A stretch of 64,000 nt of DNA from DAOUKH01 sp965261455 (GCA_965261455.1 OZ253453.1:3348001-3412000), one strand, 5' to 3'. Shown: positions 49,659 through 58,673, counted from the stretch's first letter. Notes: a model not told the origin generated them from the letters alone. Numbers and translations: made by a program.

Positions 49659-51149
49659 CTACCCCGCGGCGCGCGCCCGCATAAGCGCGATTGCGTTGGC
49701 GATCCGGGCCATACAGCGCTCGCGGCCCAGCACGGCCATCGTGTCGAAGAGAGGCGGCGCGGCCTTTACGCCGGTGCAGGCGACGCGCAGCGTCCCGAAG
49801 AGCTGCCCCGTTTTGACTTCGAGCTCCTCCGCCAACGCCCGCAGCGTCGTCTCCAGTGCCTCCGCCTCGAAGCCGGGCAGGCCGTCGAGCCGCGACTCCG
49901 CCGCCTCCAGCGCGCGCAGCGTCCCCGCCTCGTCCATCTTCTTCTGGACCAGGCCCTCGGGCTCGTACACGATCTCGTCCACGAGGAAGAACTCGGTGAG
50001 CTCGCGGGCCTCGGACAGCAGCTTCAGGCGGTCTTGGACCAGCGGGACGACGCGGCCCAGGTACGCCTCGTCGAGGGGCCGCGCCTCGGGAAGGTCGCGG
50101 TCGAGCCGCTCGGCCACGAGCGAGGTCAGCTGCGCCGGCGCCATCTCCCGGATGTAGACGCCGTTCATCCACTGGAGCTTCTCGATGTTGAAGATCGCCC
50201 CCGCCTTCCCCACGCGCTCGAGCGAGAAGTACTCGATCAGTTGCTCCCGGCTGAAGATCTCCGTCTTGTCGTCGTACGACCAGCCCAGGAGGGTGAGGAA
50301 GTTCATCAGCGCCTCAGGGAGGAAGCCCTGGTCTCGGTAGTCCAGCACCGACGTCGCCCCGTGGCGCTTGCTCAGCTTCGCCCGGTCGGGCCCCAGGATG
50401 ATCGGCAGATGTGCATAGACGGGGGGCTGCCACCCGAGGGCCTCGTGGAGCAGCACGTGACGCGGCGCGCTCGACACCCACTCGTCGCCGCGGATGACGT
50501 GCGTGATCTCCATGGCGCGGTCGTCGACGACATGCGCTAGATGGTACGTGGGGAAGCCGTCCGACTTCAGGAGCACGAAGTCGTCGAGGAGCGCGTTTCG
50601 GAAGCGGACCTCGCCCCGCAGCAGGTCGTCGCAGACGGTCTCCCCCTCGGTCTTCGAGGCGAACCGGATAACCTTGGGCCGCCCCTCGGCCTCATGGCGC
50701 GCGCGCAGCGCGGCGTCGTGGCGGTGGCGGCCGTCGTACTTCGTGGGCTCGCTCCGCTGCTGCTGCGCCTTCCGCATCGCGGCGAGTTCGTCCGGCGTGC
50801 AGTAGCAGGCGTAGGCCTTGCCCTCGTCCACCAGCCGCTGGGCCGTCTCGCCGTAGCGCCGGAGCCGCGCCGGGTCGGACTGGAAGTACGGCCCGGAGTC
50901 GCCCCGCTCGCCGCGCCCGTCGCCCGTCGGCCCCTCGTCCCAGTCGAGACCGAGCCAGCGGAGGCTCTCCAGAATCGCCTCGGTCGCGCCCTCGACGAGC
51001 CGGGCCTGGTCGGTGTCCTCGATACGGACGATGAACGAGCCGCCGCGGTTCCGCGCGAAGAGCCAGTTGAAGAGCGCGGTGCGGATGTTGCCCACGTGGG
51101 GGATGCCCGTGGGACTGGGGGCGTAGCGGACGCGAACGGGATCGGTCAT
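49659..51149 (-). CDS. gltX: glutamyl-tRNA synthetase
   Basis: Class I synthetase, 496 residues. HIGH motif variant PSPTGIPHVGN, RIEDTDQARLVEGA, CYCTPDELAAM (zinc-site region), the tRNA-acceptor block DDFVLLKSDGFPTYHLAHVVDD, KMSKS variant AKLSKRHGAT, and the C-terminal anticodon-binding cage domain. The discriminating or non-discriminating nature cannot be read with certainty; no glnS or gatCAB is in the window. tRNA-Glu(TTC) is encoded at 27925. Confidence 0.96.
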   Translation of the reverse strand: MTDPVRVRYAPSPTGIPHVGNIRTALFNWLFARNRGGSFIVRIEDTDQARLVEGATEAILESLRWLGLDWDEGPTGDGRGERGDSGPYFQSDPARLRRYGETAQRLVDEGKAYACYCTPDELAAMRKAQQQRSEPTKYDGRHRHDAALRARHEAEGRPKVIRFASKTEGETVCDDLLRGEVRFRNALLDDFVLLKSDGFPTYHLAHVVDDRAMEITHVIRGDEWVSSAPRHVLLHEALGWQPPVYAHLPIILGPDRAKLSKRHGATSVLDYRDQGFLPEALMNFLTLLGWSYDDKTEIFSREQLIEYFSLERVGKAGAIFNIEKLQWMNGVYIREMAPAQLTSLVAERLDRDLPEARPLDEAYLGRVVPLVQDRLKLLSEARELTEFFLVDEIVYEPEGLVQKKMDEAGTLRALEAAESRLDGLPGFEAEALETTLRALAEELEVKTGQLFGTLRVACTGVKAAPPLFDTMAVLGRERCMARIANAIALMRARAAG

Positions 51150-51230
51150 GGCGGTGGTCCGGTGTATTCTAGCACCGCGCCGGTGGCGGGCTTCCGTCCG
51201 CCCTCCTGGTAGGGAGGCCCGGCGGGCGGT

Positions 51231-51836
51231 CTAGTCGAGCCGCACCACGCGGTGCGGCATCCGGCAGCGCTCGGCGGTGATGATGCAGTTCATCTGATGG
51301 ACCGCCTCGTCCAGCGCGTCGTTGGTGACGACGTAGTCGAACGCGCCGATGTGCTCCATCTCGCTCCGCGACTCTTCCACGCGCCGCCGCAGACTCTCGT
51401 CGGACTCCGTCATGCGCCACTTGAGCCGGCGTTCCAACTCGTGGATCGAGGGGGGGACGACGAAGATCATGACCGCCTGCGGCGCGAGGCGCTTGATCGT
51501 CGCCGCGCCCTGCACGTCGATCTTCACCACGACGTCGTTGCCCGAAGCCATCGCGTTGCGGACCTGGGGCTTCGGCACGCCGTACCAGTTGCCGTAGACC
51601 TGGGCGTGCTCGAGGAAGTTCCCCTCGTCCAGCATGCGCCGAAACGTCTCCTCAGAGATGAAGTGATAGTCAACGCCGTCGCGCTCGTTGGTGCGGATCG
51701 GGCGGGTGGTGGCGGTGACGGTGAAGTGCAGCGGCATCTCCAGGATGCGCATGCTGTTGAGGATGGCGTCCTTGCCCACGCCGGAGGGCCCGGAGAGCAC
51801 GATGAGCAGCGGTGTGCGGGGCGAGTGAGAGAGCAA
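51231..51836 (-). CDS. gmk: guanylate kinase
   Basis: Phosphorylates GMP to GDP. P-loop LSGPSGVGKDAIL (Asp-Ala replaces the common Ser/Thr-Thr after the Lys), GMP-binding TATTRPIRTNERDGVDYHFIS, and the lid VKIDVQGAATIKRL, IFVVPPSIHELERRL. 201 residues. The start codon is TTG at 51836, decided by GGAGGAG six bases upstream; no ATG fits. The usual downstream partner rpoZ (omega) is not seen. Located one gene from gltX on the same strand (81-bp gap). Confidence 0.93.
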   Translation of the reverse strand: MLSHSPRTPLLIVLSGPSGVGKDAILNSMRILEMPLHFTVTATTRPIRTNERDGVDYHFISEETFRRMLDEGNFLEHAQVYGNWYGVPKPQVRNAMASGNDVVVKIDVQGAATIKRLAPQAVMIFVVPPSIHELERRLKWRMTESDESLRRRVEESRSEMEHIGAFDYVVTNDALDEAVHQMNCIITAERCRMPHRVVRLD

Positions 51837-51966
51837 GGACGACTCCTCCGGTTTCAGAGCCGAGCCATGTTTTGATCTAGGTTCCGAACCATGTCAGCGA
51901 CCGTTTCACTATAGGGCAGGCGCCCCCGTTTATCAACGCGCCGCCGCGGGCCTTCCCCCGCTTCTT

Positions 51967-52449
51967 TCAACAGGAGGACTCCGGCGAGGGCGCGCGCTTT
52001 CGTAAACGGCCCACCCGCTCCCGAACCTCGCCGGTCACTTCGAGCAGGGCGAAGGTGCCCGTGGCCTTGATGACCAGGTCTCCATCGCAGCGGACATCCG
52101 ACTCCATTGTCGCCAGCCGCTTCCCCAGATGCACCGCCCGCGACTCGCACTCCAGCACCCCACGGCGGACCGACTTCAGGTAGTTGATCTTGATCTCCAC
52201 CGTCGCCGAGGAGGTCTTGCGCTTCAGCATCTCCGTCGCGATGGCCGAACCCATGCCGATGTCGCAGAGAGCGAACCCCACCGTCCCGTTGACGAACCCG
52301 AAAGAGTTGAGGTGGCGCTCCTCGACTTGGAGCCGCACCAGGCTCCAGCCGTCCCGTGCCGCGACCAGCTCCGCGCCAAGCATGTCGCCCACGGAGTCGG
52401 CGAGCTTGCGTGAAACGTCGAACTCCATCGGCTCCGCGTGGCTCGTCAT
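51967..52449 (-). CDS. PaaI-like hotdog thioesterase
   Basis: 160 residues. Hotdog-fold signature HLNSFGFVNGTVGFALCDIGMGSA with the long central helix, followed by TVEIKINYLKSVRRGVLECES and GKRLATMESDVRCDGDLVIKATGTF (each in part), as in PaaI/YdiI thioesterases. The Asn/Asp positions for catalysis are in FGFVNG and LCDIG. The ATG at 52449 overlaps the stop of the DUF4325 gene by 4 bp. A longer frame to 52608 would lie inside that gene. Acyl-CoA specificity unknown. Confidence 0.84.
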   Translation of the reverse strand: MTSHAEPMEFDVSRKLADSVGDMLGAELVAARDGWSLVRLQVEERHLNSFGFVNGTVGFALCDIGMGSAIATEMLKRKTSSATVEIKINYLKSVRRGVLECESRAVHLGKRLATMESDVRCDGDLVIKATGTFALLEVTGEVRERVGRLRKRAPSPESSC

Positions 52450-52814
52450 GAAGGTTGACGTCCTGAGGCAGACGCCTCTTCGAGCGTGAGCAGCCAATCC
52501 CCTCCGTCGGACTGCGTCACGACAAGCCCATGCCCGCGCCCCACGGCTTCGAACTTCGAACTGAGGCGCGTGGGAGGGTTCGTTAGCCGAATCGTAAGAG
52601 ACCGCCACGCTGCTTCATCAACTACCTGGCGCACGACCTGCAGCAATTCATCCATGAATGACGGTGTAACGCCCTCGACTCCAGTGAAGTCAAGCTCCAA
52701 GTGACCGCCGCTTCCATCTAGAACGGACTGCAATTCATCATGAAGCACGTGCGCCGATTCCCGCGTGACCAGAACGCGCTTCCGCAAACTGTGGGAAATA
52801 TAGATCGTCCGCAT
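52446..52814 (-). CDS. DUF4325-like STAS protein
   Basis: 122 residues. The STAS-like block is LELDFTGVEGVTPSFMDELLQVV (quoted in part), followed by LTIRLTNPPTRLSSKFEAVGRGHG. Matches the DUF4325 family, which is usually adjacent to or fused with a GHKL ATPase. It starts 8 bp after the ATPase gene and its stop overlaps the thioesterase ATG, so the three are cotranscribed. Probably the antagonist/target of the ATPase, in the manner of SpoIIAA/SpoIIAB (inference). Confidence 0.8.
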   Translation of the reverse strand: MRTIYISHSLRKRVLVTRESAHVLHDELQSVLDGSGGHLELDFTGVEGVTPSFMDELLQVVRQVVDEAAWRSLTIRLTNPPTRLSSKFEAVGRGHGLVVTQSDGGDWLLTLEEASASGRQPS

Positions 52815-52822
52815 GCGCGGGC

Positions 52823-53677
52823 CTAAGTGGGAATCGACGCGCTTACTAGGGTTCCAGGGAAAAGTTTGCTCCGCTTAGCCTGCATCTGAATATCTTCCCC
52901 AATCTGCAATAATCCAATACCGGAGTGAATGATCAGACTCCGATTCCCGGCCCTCATGTCTTCCGCTACTCCGTAGAGCCCTATCCCTCGGAACGCATTC
53001 CCCGTTCCGCTGACGCGTTCGCGTACCGAAAGCTCAATCGCATCCCAGTCGTAGAACACCCTCGACCGGAGATCTGGATTCCTTTCGAGAGACCGCCGGA
53101 TGCCGACTCCTCCATCGGCAACCGTGCAAACGAACCTGCTTCCTCTCGTGGAATCGAAGAATTGGATCAGGCCGAACCCTCCAACTGGCGATTCCGCATG
53201 CTGTACAGCGTTGAGCCCAAGTTCTGCGAACGTCTCGCTTACCAACGGTCTTAGGTTAATCGCTCCCAGTCCAGACGTGCTCAATCGCTCAAGCGCCTGG
53301 TCAGCGAATTGCTCGACTTCATTGGCGGAGTTGAAGCCAGTCACTGGCAAAACGACCTGCGGCATTGGTCTGTAATCAATCCCTCTATCGTCCACTTCCA
53401 CGCCATGGTCCTGTAGAAGCTTGAATACTCCGAGAGATTTGAGATGTATGCAAACGCCCACATCTTCCGGGACTAGGACTCGACACTCGCTGCCCTTCGC
53501 CCTGGCTAAGATCGGATAGACCACGCACCAGAGCACGGCGGCCGGCCATATGAATTCGCACCCACGCAAGTCAATGACTACGTCGGCCTCATAGAACCGT
53601 TGGTCTCGGGGGTCCCGCGTCGGGCCCAGCAGCGTTCCGGCGTGTCGGAATTGGGGTCGGGCGGTGATTTGCAGCAT
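52823..53677 (-). CDS. GHKL (histidine-kinase-like) ATPase with N-terminal STAS-like domain
   Basis: 284 residues. Residues 30-60 read ADVVIDLRGCEFIWPAAVLW, a STAS-like segment. The ATP-binding fold follows: N box ETFAELGLNAVQHAES (N156), G1 box VADGGVGIRRSLE (D188) and G2-like FRGIGLYGVAEDM. There is no His phosphoacceptor or membrane segment, so it is an anti-sigma-type serine kinase or regulatory ATPase and not a sensor kinase. Its DNA is less GC-rich than the flanking deacylase gene. Likely partner: the DUF4325 protein encoded next. Confidence 0.82.
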   Translation of the reverse strand: MLQITARPQFRHAGTLLGPTRDPRDQRFYEADVVIDLRGCEFIWPAAVLWCVVYPILARAKGSECRVLVPEDVGVCIHLKSLGVFKLLQDHGVEVDDRGIDYRPMPQVVLPVTGFNSANEVEQFADQALERLSTSGLGAINLRPLVSETFAELGLNAVQHAESPVGGFGLIQFFDSTRGSRFVCTVADGGVGIRRSLERNPDLRSRVFYDWDAIELSVRERVSGTGNAFRGIGLYGVAEDMRAGNRSLIIHSGIGLLQIGEDIQMQAKRSKLFPGTLVSASIPT

Positions 53678-53701
53678 CCCAGCCTCGCATCGTGTTCCGC
53701 G

Positions 53702-55399
53702 CTACGCCGCGTAGTCGCCGCTTCGGAGGACGCGTCCCGCCGTGGCGCCGGTGTGCTCGCCGTGGGCCATTGTCACCACGCCGTTGACCAACGTGTACTC
53801 GATGCCCTTGGCGTACTGGACCAGCCGCCGCGCGCCGCCCGGCAGGTCGTTCACGAACGTCCGCTCCGACGGCCCAACCGTCTCTGGGTCGAAGAGCGTG
53901 AGGTCGGCGGCGTAGCCTTCGAGCACCTTGCCCCGGTCGACGACGCCGCTCTCCTCCGCCTGCACCGACGACAGCCGCCGCACCGCGTCCTCCAGCCGCA
54001 TCGCCTGCTTCTCCCGGACCCAGTGGCCGAGCAGGCGCGTCGAGAAGCCGGTGTTCACCTCGGTGATGAGGTGCGCGCCCGCGTCGGAGAATCCCGCGCC
54101 CACGTGCGGTTCTTTCAGTATCTCCATCATCACGTTGGGGTCGGCGTTGCGCGTGTCGAGCTGGCGGAACTGCGTCGTAAGGTCCTCGTCCAGCGCGATG
54201 TCGAAGGCCGTGTCCAGCGGGTCCTTGTTCAGCCGCCCCGCGATCTCCGTGACCCGCATCCCCTCGAATTTCGAGTAGAGGCCGGTGGTCGACTTCACCA
54301 GTATCGTGATCTCCCAGTTCATCGGGAGGCCGCGGAAGGGGTCGCGCGTCATCTCCTCGCGCAGCGTCTCACGCACTGCCGCGTCGCGCATCTTGGCCGT
54401 CTTCACCCCTTTGGGCTCGATGAGCACCTTCTGCCACGTCGCCCAACGGTCGAACACGTTGGTGAACTCGAAGGTGAACTCGAAGTCGTCCGGCTGCGTG
54501 TGGCCCAGCGCGAAGAACGGCGTCCCCTGTTCGCGCATCTCACGCAGGATGCGGAGATGGTCCTTCCACGCCTCGGGCTCGGTCACCGATTGCGAAATCG
54601 TGTTCCAGCAGACGGGCCGCCCGCTGCGCCGCGTCAGTTCGACCAGGCGGGCCATCCCCTCCTCGCTGTAGCGGCTGAAGTCGGGCCCCGCCGCCAGCTC
54701 TATGAACCCGGCGTTGATCGCCTGCAGTTCCTCGATCAGCGCGTAATACTCCTCGATCGTCGCCAGCCGGCTGGGGACGGGCAGTCCGTCGCCGTCCCAG
54801 TGCGTGGCCACCCGCGACGTGGTGAACCCCATGCCGCCGGCGCTCAGCGACTCAGCGACCACCTGCTTCATGCGGGCGATCTCCTCGTCCGTGGCCGCGC
54901 GCTCCGAGCTCTCCGTCCCCATCACATACCGGCGTACCGCGGTGTGCCCAACCTGGGCGATGGCGTTGACGCCGATTCCGCCGTCCAAGGCGTCGAGGTA
55001 GCCGCCGAAAGTCTCGAAGGGCCACGGCAGCGTCCGCTCCAAGACCTCGCGGTTCATCCCCTCCACGCGGGCCAGCGTCTTGATCATCCACGCCTGGTCT
55101 TCGGGCTTGCACGGCGCGATGCTGAAGCCGCAGTTGCCCATCACCACCGTCGTGGCCCCGTGCCAGCACGACGACGTCGCCACCGGGTCCCACAGAAGCT
55201 GAGCGTCGTAGTGCGTATGCACGTCCCAGAATCCGGGCGCGACAACAAGCCCGCTGACATCCAGGACACGCCTCGCCGTCTCGTTCACCCGGCCGACTCC
55301 GGCGATGCGTCCGGCCGCGATGGCCACGTCGCCGCGGTAGGCGTCGGCGCCGGTCCCGTCCGCGATCAGCCCGTTCTTGAGTATGAGATCGACCGCCAT
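53702..55399 (-). CDS. N-acyl-D-amino-acid deacylase family amidohydrolase
   Basis: 565 residues, start ATG at 55399 with GGGAGGGA five to six bases upstream. Urease-superfamily amidohydrolase: DLILKNGLIADGTGADAYRGDVAI (beta-sandwich; quoted in part), metal motif VVAPGFWDVHTHYDAQLLWDP, Cys ligand in VVMGNCGFSIAPCKP, VGHTAVRRYVMG, and late Asp in GAGFSDAGAHL. Matches D-aminoacylase/dihydropyrimidinase-like enzymes. Located upstream of beta-oxidation genes on the same strand. Substrate uncertain. Confidence 0.9.
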   Translation of the reverse strand: MAVDLILKNGLIADGTGADAYRGDVAIAAGRIAGVGRVNETARRVLDVSGLVVAPGFWDVHTHYDAQLLWDPVATSSCWHGATTVVMGNCGFSIAPCKPEDQAWMIKTLARVEGMNREVLERTLPWPFETFGGYLDALDGGIGVNAIAQVGHTAVRRYVMGTESSERAATDEEIARMKQVVAESLSAGGMGFTTSRVATHWDGDGLPVPSRLATIEEYYALIEELQAINAGFIELAAGPDFSRYSEEGMARLVELTRRSGRPVCWNTISQSVTEPEAWKDHLRILREMREQGTPFFALGHTQPDDFEFTFEFTNVFDRWATWQKVLIEPKGVKTAKMRDAAVRETLREEMTRDPFRGLPMNWEITILVKSTTGLYSKFEGMRVTEIAGRLNKDPLDTAFDIALDEDLTTQFRQLDTRNADPNVMMEILKEPHVGAGFSDAGAHLITEVNTGFSTRLLGHWVREKQAMRLEDAVRRLSSVQAEESGVVDRGKVLEGYAADLTLFDPETVGPSERTFVNDLPGGARRLVQYAKGIEYTLVNGVVTMAHGEHTGATAGRVLRSGDYAA

Positions 55400-55514
55400 G
55401 ACTCCCTCCCTACTCGTTCGCCTTCCCCAGGGGCGCCGGAAGCGGCGCAATCATAGCATGCAGCCATCTTCCCTCATGGAAGATGGTTGGCGCGGGGGTC
55501 CGGCGGGGCGGTCC

Positions 55515-56678
55515 CTAGCGGGGCAGACCCAGGCCACGCGTAGCGATGACGGAGCGGTTGATCTCGTTGCTGCCGCCGGCGACCAGCGAGATCAGCGTCC
55601 CCTCGTACGACTTCGACACGTCGGCGGCGATGCCGGCGTGCTTGGGGTCGTTTCGCACCTGACTGTAGAGGCTCAGCACCTCGGCCGCAGTCACCGCCAT
55701 CTTGCGCTGGAGCTCGGTGCCGAAGAGCTTGTTCTCCGAAGCCTCGACGTTGGCCACGAGCTGCCGTTGCTCCACGTCGAGCACCCGCAGCGTGAGGTTG
55801 TAGAGCACCGAGAGCTCGATCGCCATCTCCGCCACCTTGTGACGAAGCACCTTCCAATACGGCGACCCCTTGAGGGGCGTTGGCGCCGCCTTCGCCGCCT
55901 TGAGCAGCGTGTCCATCCCACGCTGCACCGGGCCGAAGGGGAAGAGGTGGATGCGCTCGTAGTCCAACGCCTCGGCCAGGTAGTACCAGCCGCGGTTCTC
56001 CTCGCCCACCAGCGCGGTCTGGGGTACGCGGACGTTGTCGAAGTACACCATGTTGTTGGCGATGTCCGCGAGCTTGGCTATCGGCGTGATCTGAATGTCG
56101 GGGCGTTTCAGGGGCACCAGGAAGACGCTGATCCCCTTGTGTTTCGGCGCGTTCTGATCGGTGCGCGTGGCCAGCCAGATGTAGTCGGCGTAGCGGGCCG
56201 CGCTGATCCATATCTTCGTCCCGTTGATGACGTAGTCGTCGCCGTCGCGGTCGGCGCGGACTTCGAGGCTAGCCAGGTCGGTGCCGGCGTTCGGCTCGGA
56301 GTAACCCAGCGCGAAGTCGAGGTCGCCCGCCACGATCTTGGGCAGGAAGTCGTCCTTCTGCTCGTCGGTCCCGTGGTGCATCAGCGTCTGGCCGACGGTA
56401 CCCACGCCGGAGCCGGTGTGCGGCGCCCCGGCATGGGAGAGCTCCTCCATCAGGATCCACTGGTAGATCTGCGGCTTGCCGGCGCCGCCGTACTTCTCCG
56501 GCCAAGCGATGCCGACCCAGCCCCTCCGCGCCATCTTCTTGATGAACTCGCGGTGCCTGGGCGTGGCCCAGAGGCTGCCGCCCTCGCCCTGGCCGTTATC
56601 GTCTTCCCAGTTCTCCTGGATGAACCCGCGGACCTCCTGCCGGAAGTCCACCAGCTCCTGCTCCCAAAGGAAATTCAT
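55515..56678 (-). CDS. acyl-CoA dehydrogenase family protein
   Basis: 387 residues. The ATG at 56678 (MNFLWEQELVDFRQEVRGFI) is preferred over the GTG at 56702 because family homology begins there. Landmarks: GWVGIAWPEKYGGAGKPQIYQ, LGYSEPNAGTDLASLEV, INGTKIWISAARYADYIWLA, and C-terminal VAGGSNEINRSVIATRGLGLPR. The residue at the usual catalytic-Glu place is again not Glu (VAGGSNEI). Organised with an SDR and an enoyl-CoA hydratase on the same strand, forming a set for one round of beta-oxidation. Confidence 0.9.
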   Translation of the reverse strand: MNFLWEQELVDFRQEVRGFIQENWEDDNGQGEGGSLWATPRHREFIKKMARRGWVGIAWPEKYGGAGKPQIYQWILMEELSHAGAPHTGSGVGTVGQTLMHHGTDEQKDDFLPKIVAGDLDFALGYSEPNAGTDLASLEVRADRDGDDYVINGTKIWISAARYADYIWLATRTDQNAPKHKGISVFLVPLKRPDIQITPIAKLADIANNMVYFDNVRVPQTALVGEENRGWYYLAEALDYERIHLFPFGPVQRGMDTLLKAAKAAPTPLKGSPYWKVLRHKVAEMAIELSVLYNLTLRVLDVEQRQLVANVEASENKLFGTELQRKMAVTAAEVLSLYSQVRNDPKHAGIAADVSKSYEGTLISLVAGGSNEINRSVIATRGLGLPR

Positions 56679-56704
56679 CGGGCGCTCTCTTCCCTCAACC
56701 ACAA

Positions 56705-56726
56705 CCTCTCTCCCATGGGAGAGAGG
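56705..56726. repeat. perfect 22-bp palindrome of the CTCTCCC family
   Basis: CCTCTCTCCC-AT-GGGAGAGAGG, between the SDR stop and the acyl-CoA dehydrogenase start. A short CAGTATGGGCGATTCACTA fragment of a second repeat type runs into the SDR stop codon (56736-56754). Confidence 0.85.
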
Positions 56727-56751
56727 AGTAAAGCCCAGTATGGGCGATTCA

Positions 56752-57660
56752 CTATTTCTGGCGCGGAGGCTGCACCTTCACCCCGTCGTAGTAGGGGTAG
56801 GGCTGCTTGGGGAGACCGAAGTTCTCCAGCTTGCCCTTGAAGAAGCGCTCGGCGTGCTGCTGCAGGTCGGATATCTGAACGCCGCCGGGCCTCACGACCC
56901 CGTAGGTGTACATCGGTTGCTGCATGATGAAGAAGCGGTCGCTGCCCGTACCGAAGATCTGGCCGGTGATCCAGTTCGCCTCGTCGCTGCAGAGCCACGC
57001 CACGTGCATCCCGTTCAGCTCGGGGTCGGTGAAGTTGGCCCCGCCCGGCGAGGGGACCCCGCCCGGGCCCAGCGCCGTCGCCGACATCCGGGTGCTCCCC
57101 GAGGGCGACACGGCGATGACGCGAATGCCGTACCGCGCCAGCTCCATCGCCATCGTGTACGTCATCGACGCGATCCAACCCTTCGCCCCGCTGTAGTTCG
57201 CCTGGCCGAAGTTGCCGTGGTGCGCCCCCGACGTCGTCGTGATCAGCACGCCGCCGTGGCCCTGCTCCCGCATCTGGCGAGCCGCCGCCTGGCAGGTGTG
57301 GAACGTCCCCAGCACGTGCACGGCGAAGACGTCCCGCATCTCCTGGTCCGCCATGTTCAGGAACGTCCGGTCGCGCAGGATGCCGGCGTTCGCCACCATC
57401 GCGTCGATCTTCCCGAACTCCGACACGCAATGGTCGACGATCTTCTTCGCCCCCTCCGTCGTGTCGATGGGGTCGTTGTTCACGACCGCCTTACCAAGCT
57501 CCTTGTTGATGATGTCGACGGTCTTCTGCGCCTCTTCTAGGTCGATGTCGTTGACCACGACCGACGCGCCTTCCTTCGCCAGCCACTTCGCGTGACCCGC
57601 GCCGATGCCGCGCCCCCCGCCCGTCACCACCGCCGCCTTGCCGTCCACTACACCCATGAT
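56752..57660 (-). CDS. short-chain dehydrogenase (17-beta-HSD4/3-hydroxyacyl-CoA dehydrogenase-like)
   Basis: 302 residues, ATG at 57660 with AGGAGG seven bases upstream. Cofactor loop VVTGGGRGIGAGHAKWLAKEG with Asp in VVNDIDLEE; NAG in AMVANAGILRDRTF; active-site ITTTSGAHHGNFGQANYSGAKG with the Y-x3-K motif. The VNDIDLE and AGILRDRTF patterns are those of the multifunctional-enzyme type 2 / 17-beta-HSD4 branch, so the likely step is 3-hydroxyacyl-CoA oxidation. The C-terminus (QPYPYYDGVKVQPPRQ) is an addition of about 50 residues to the usual SDR length. Confidence 0.89.
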   Translation of the reverse strand: MMGVVDGKAAVVTGGGRGIGAGHAKWLAKEGASVVVNDIDLEEAQKTVDIINKELGKAVVNNDPIDTTEGAKKIVDHCVSEFGKIDAMVANAGILRDRTFLNMADQEMRDVFAVHVLGTFHTCQAAARQMREQGHGGVLITTTSGAHHGNFGQANYSGAKGWIASMTYTMAMELARYGIRVIAVSPSGSTRMSATALGPGGVPSPGGANFTDPELNGMHVAWLCSDEANWITGQIFGTGSDRFFIMQQPMYTYGVVRPGGVQISDLQQHAERFFKGKLENFGLPKQPYPYYDGVKVQPPRQK

Positions 57661-57689
57661 GTTCCTCCTGTCGCTTGCTCCGCTTACGT

Positions 57690-58505
57690 TTACTCTTTGT
57701 CGTCGGTTCGTTGCTCGGTCTCCAGCGGCGCCCAGTTCGGCGTCCGCTTCTCCACCAGTGCCCGGGAGCCCTCGTAGGAATCGGGGTGCCCCGCGAAGGC
57801 GTCCATGATCGCCCGCGCGTCCGCGAAGGCCGCTTCCAGACCGTGGTCCAGCGAGTTCCACATAATGCGCTTCACGTCGCGCACCGCGCGCGGCGAGTTG
57901 TAGGCGATCATCTCCGCCAACTCCCGCGCCTTCGGCATCAGCTCCGCCGCGGGTAGCACCTCGGTGACAATCCCCAGGGTCTTCGCCTCTTCCGCGTAGA
58001 TGCGCTCCTTGTTGCCCACCAGCAGCATCCGCATCAGCGATTGAAAGGGCACCCACCGGCTCCACGTCAGCGGCGCGTAGACCGCGAGCTGTCCGATGGT
58101 CACGCCGGGGTTGAAGAAGTAAGCATGCTCCGCCGCGATGGCGATGTCGGCGTCGGAAACGAAGGCCAGCCCCACGCCGCTCACGAGGCCGTTCACCGCG
58201 GTGATTACCGGCTTGCTGAAGCGGCTCTCGCGGGGGCTAAGCGCTCCGGCGGCGCGGGGACGCCGTTCTCCCGGCGGAGGCGGCGCCTCCGCCTGCTCCT
58301 TCACGTCGAGTCCCGAGCAGAACGCCCGGTCGCCGGCCCCCGTGAGGATCACCGCGCGCACGCTCGGGTCGGCGTCGAGCTCGCCCCAGATCGGCGGGAT
58401 GAGTTCCCCAAGCATGCGGCGATTGAGAGCGTTCAGCCGGTCGGGGCGGTTGAGCGTAACGGTGGCGACGCCGCCGCTCTTTTCGATCAGGATCTCGTCC
58501 GCCAT
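57690..58505 (-). CDS. enoyl-CoA hydratase/isomerase family protein
   Basis: 271 residues, crotonase fold. N-terminal GGVATVTLNRPDRLNALNRRML, oxyanion-hole region RAFCSGLDVKEQAE, KPVITAVNGLVSGVGLAFVSDADIAIA, and YFFNPGVTIGQLAVYAPLT. Of the two catalytic Glu positions in hydratases, the second (around GQL in this protein) is not Glu, so an isomerase, hydrolase or dehalogenase-like activity is possible. Precedes the SDR by 30 bp in the same operon. Confidence 0.88.
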   Translation of the reverse strand: MADEILIEKSGGVATVTLNRPDRLNALNRRMLGELIPPIWGELDADPSVRAVILTGAGDRAFCSGLDVKEQAEAPPPPGERRPRAAGALSPRESRFSKPVITAVNGLVSGVGLAFVSDADIAIAAEHAYFFNPGVTIGQLAVYAPLTWSRWVPFQSLMRMLLVGNKERIYAEEAKTLGIVTEVLPAAELMPKARELAEMIAYNSPRAVRDVKRIMWNSLDHGLEAAFADARAIMDAFAGHPDSYEGSRALVEKRTPNWAPLETEQRTDDKE

Positions 58506-58673
58506 GGGTTGTGAGGCTGTGGAGTTGGGCGCCCGGAGGCACTGCCGATATCCGGGGCCTCGGCCTCACCGACCGCCGGACAGCGCTCGCTAACATACTC
58601 GTCGCCTGTCTCCTATGTCAACCCGTTGCGCGGTCGCCCAACCCTATGCTCCGGCGCGATGTACACTGACGCC

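Noticed and set aside
53600..55456. 618-codon open frame on the plus strand
   Set aside because: Antisense to the deacylase with its metal motifs; His/Arg/Val-rich composition without recognisable domains.
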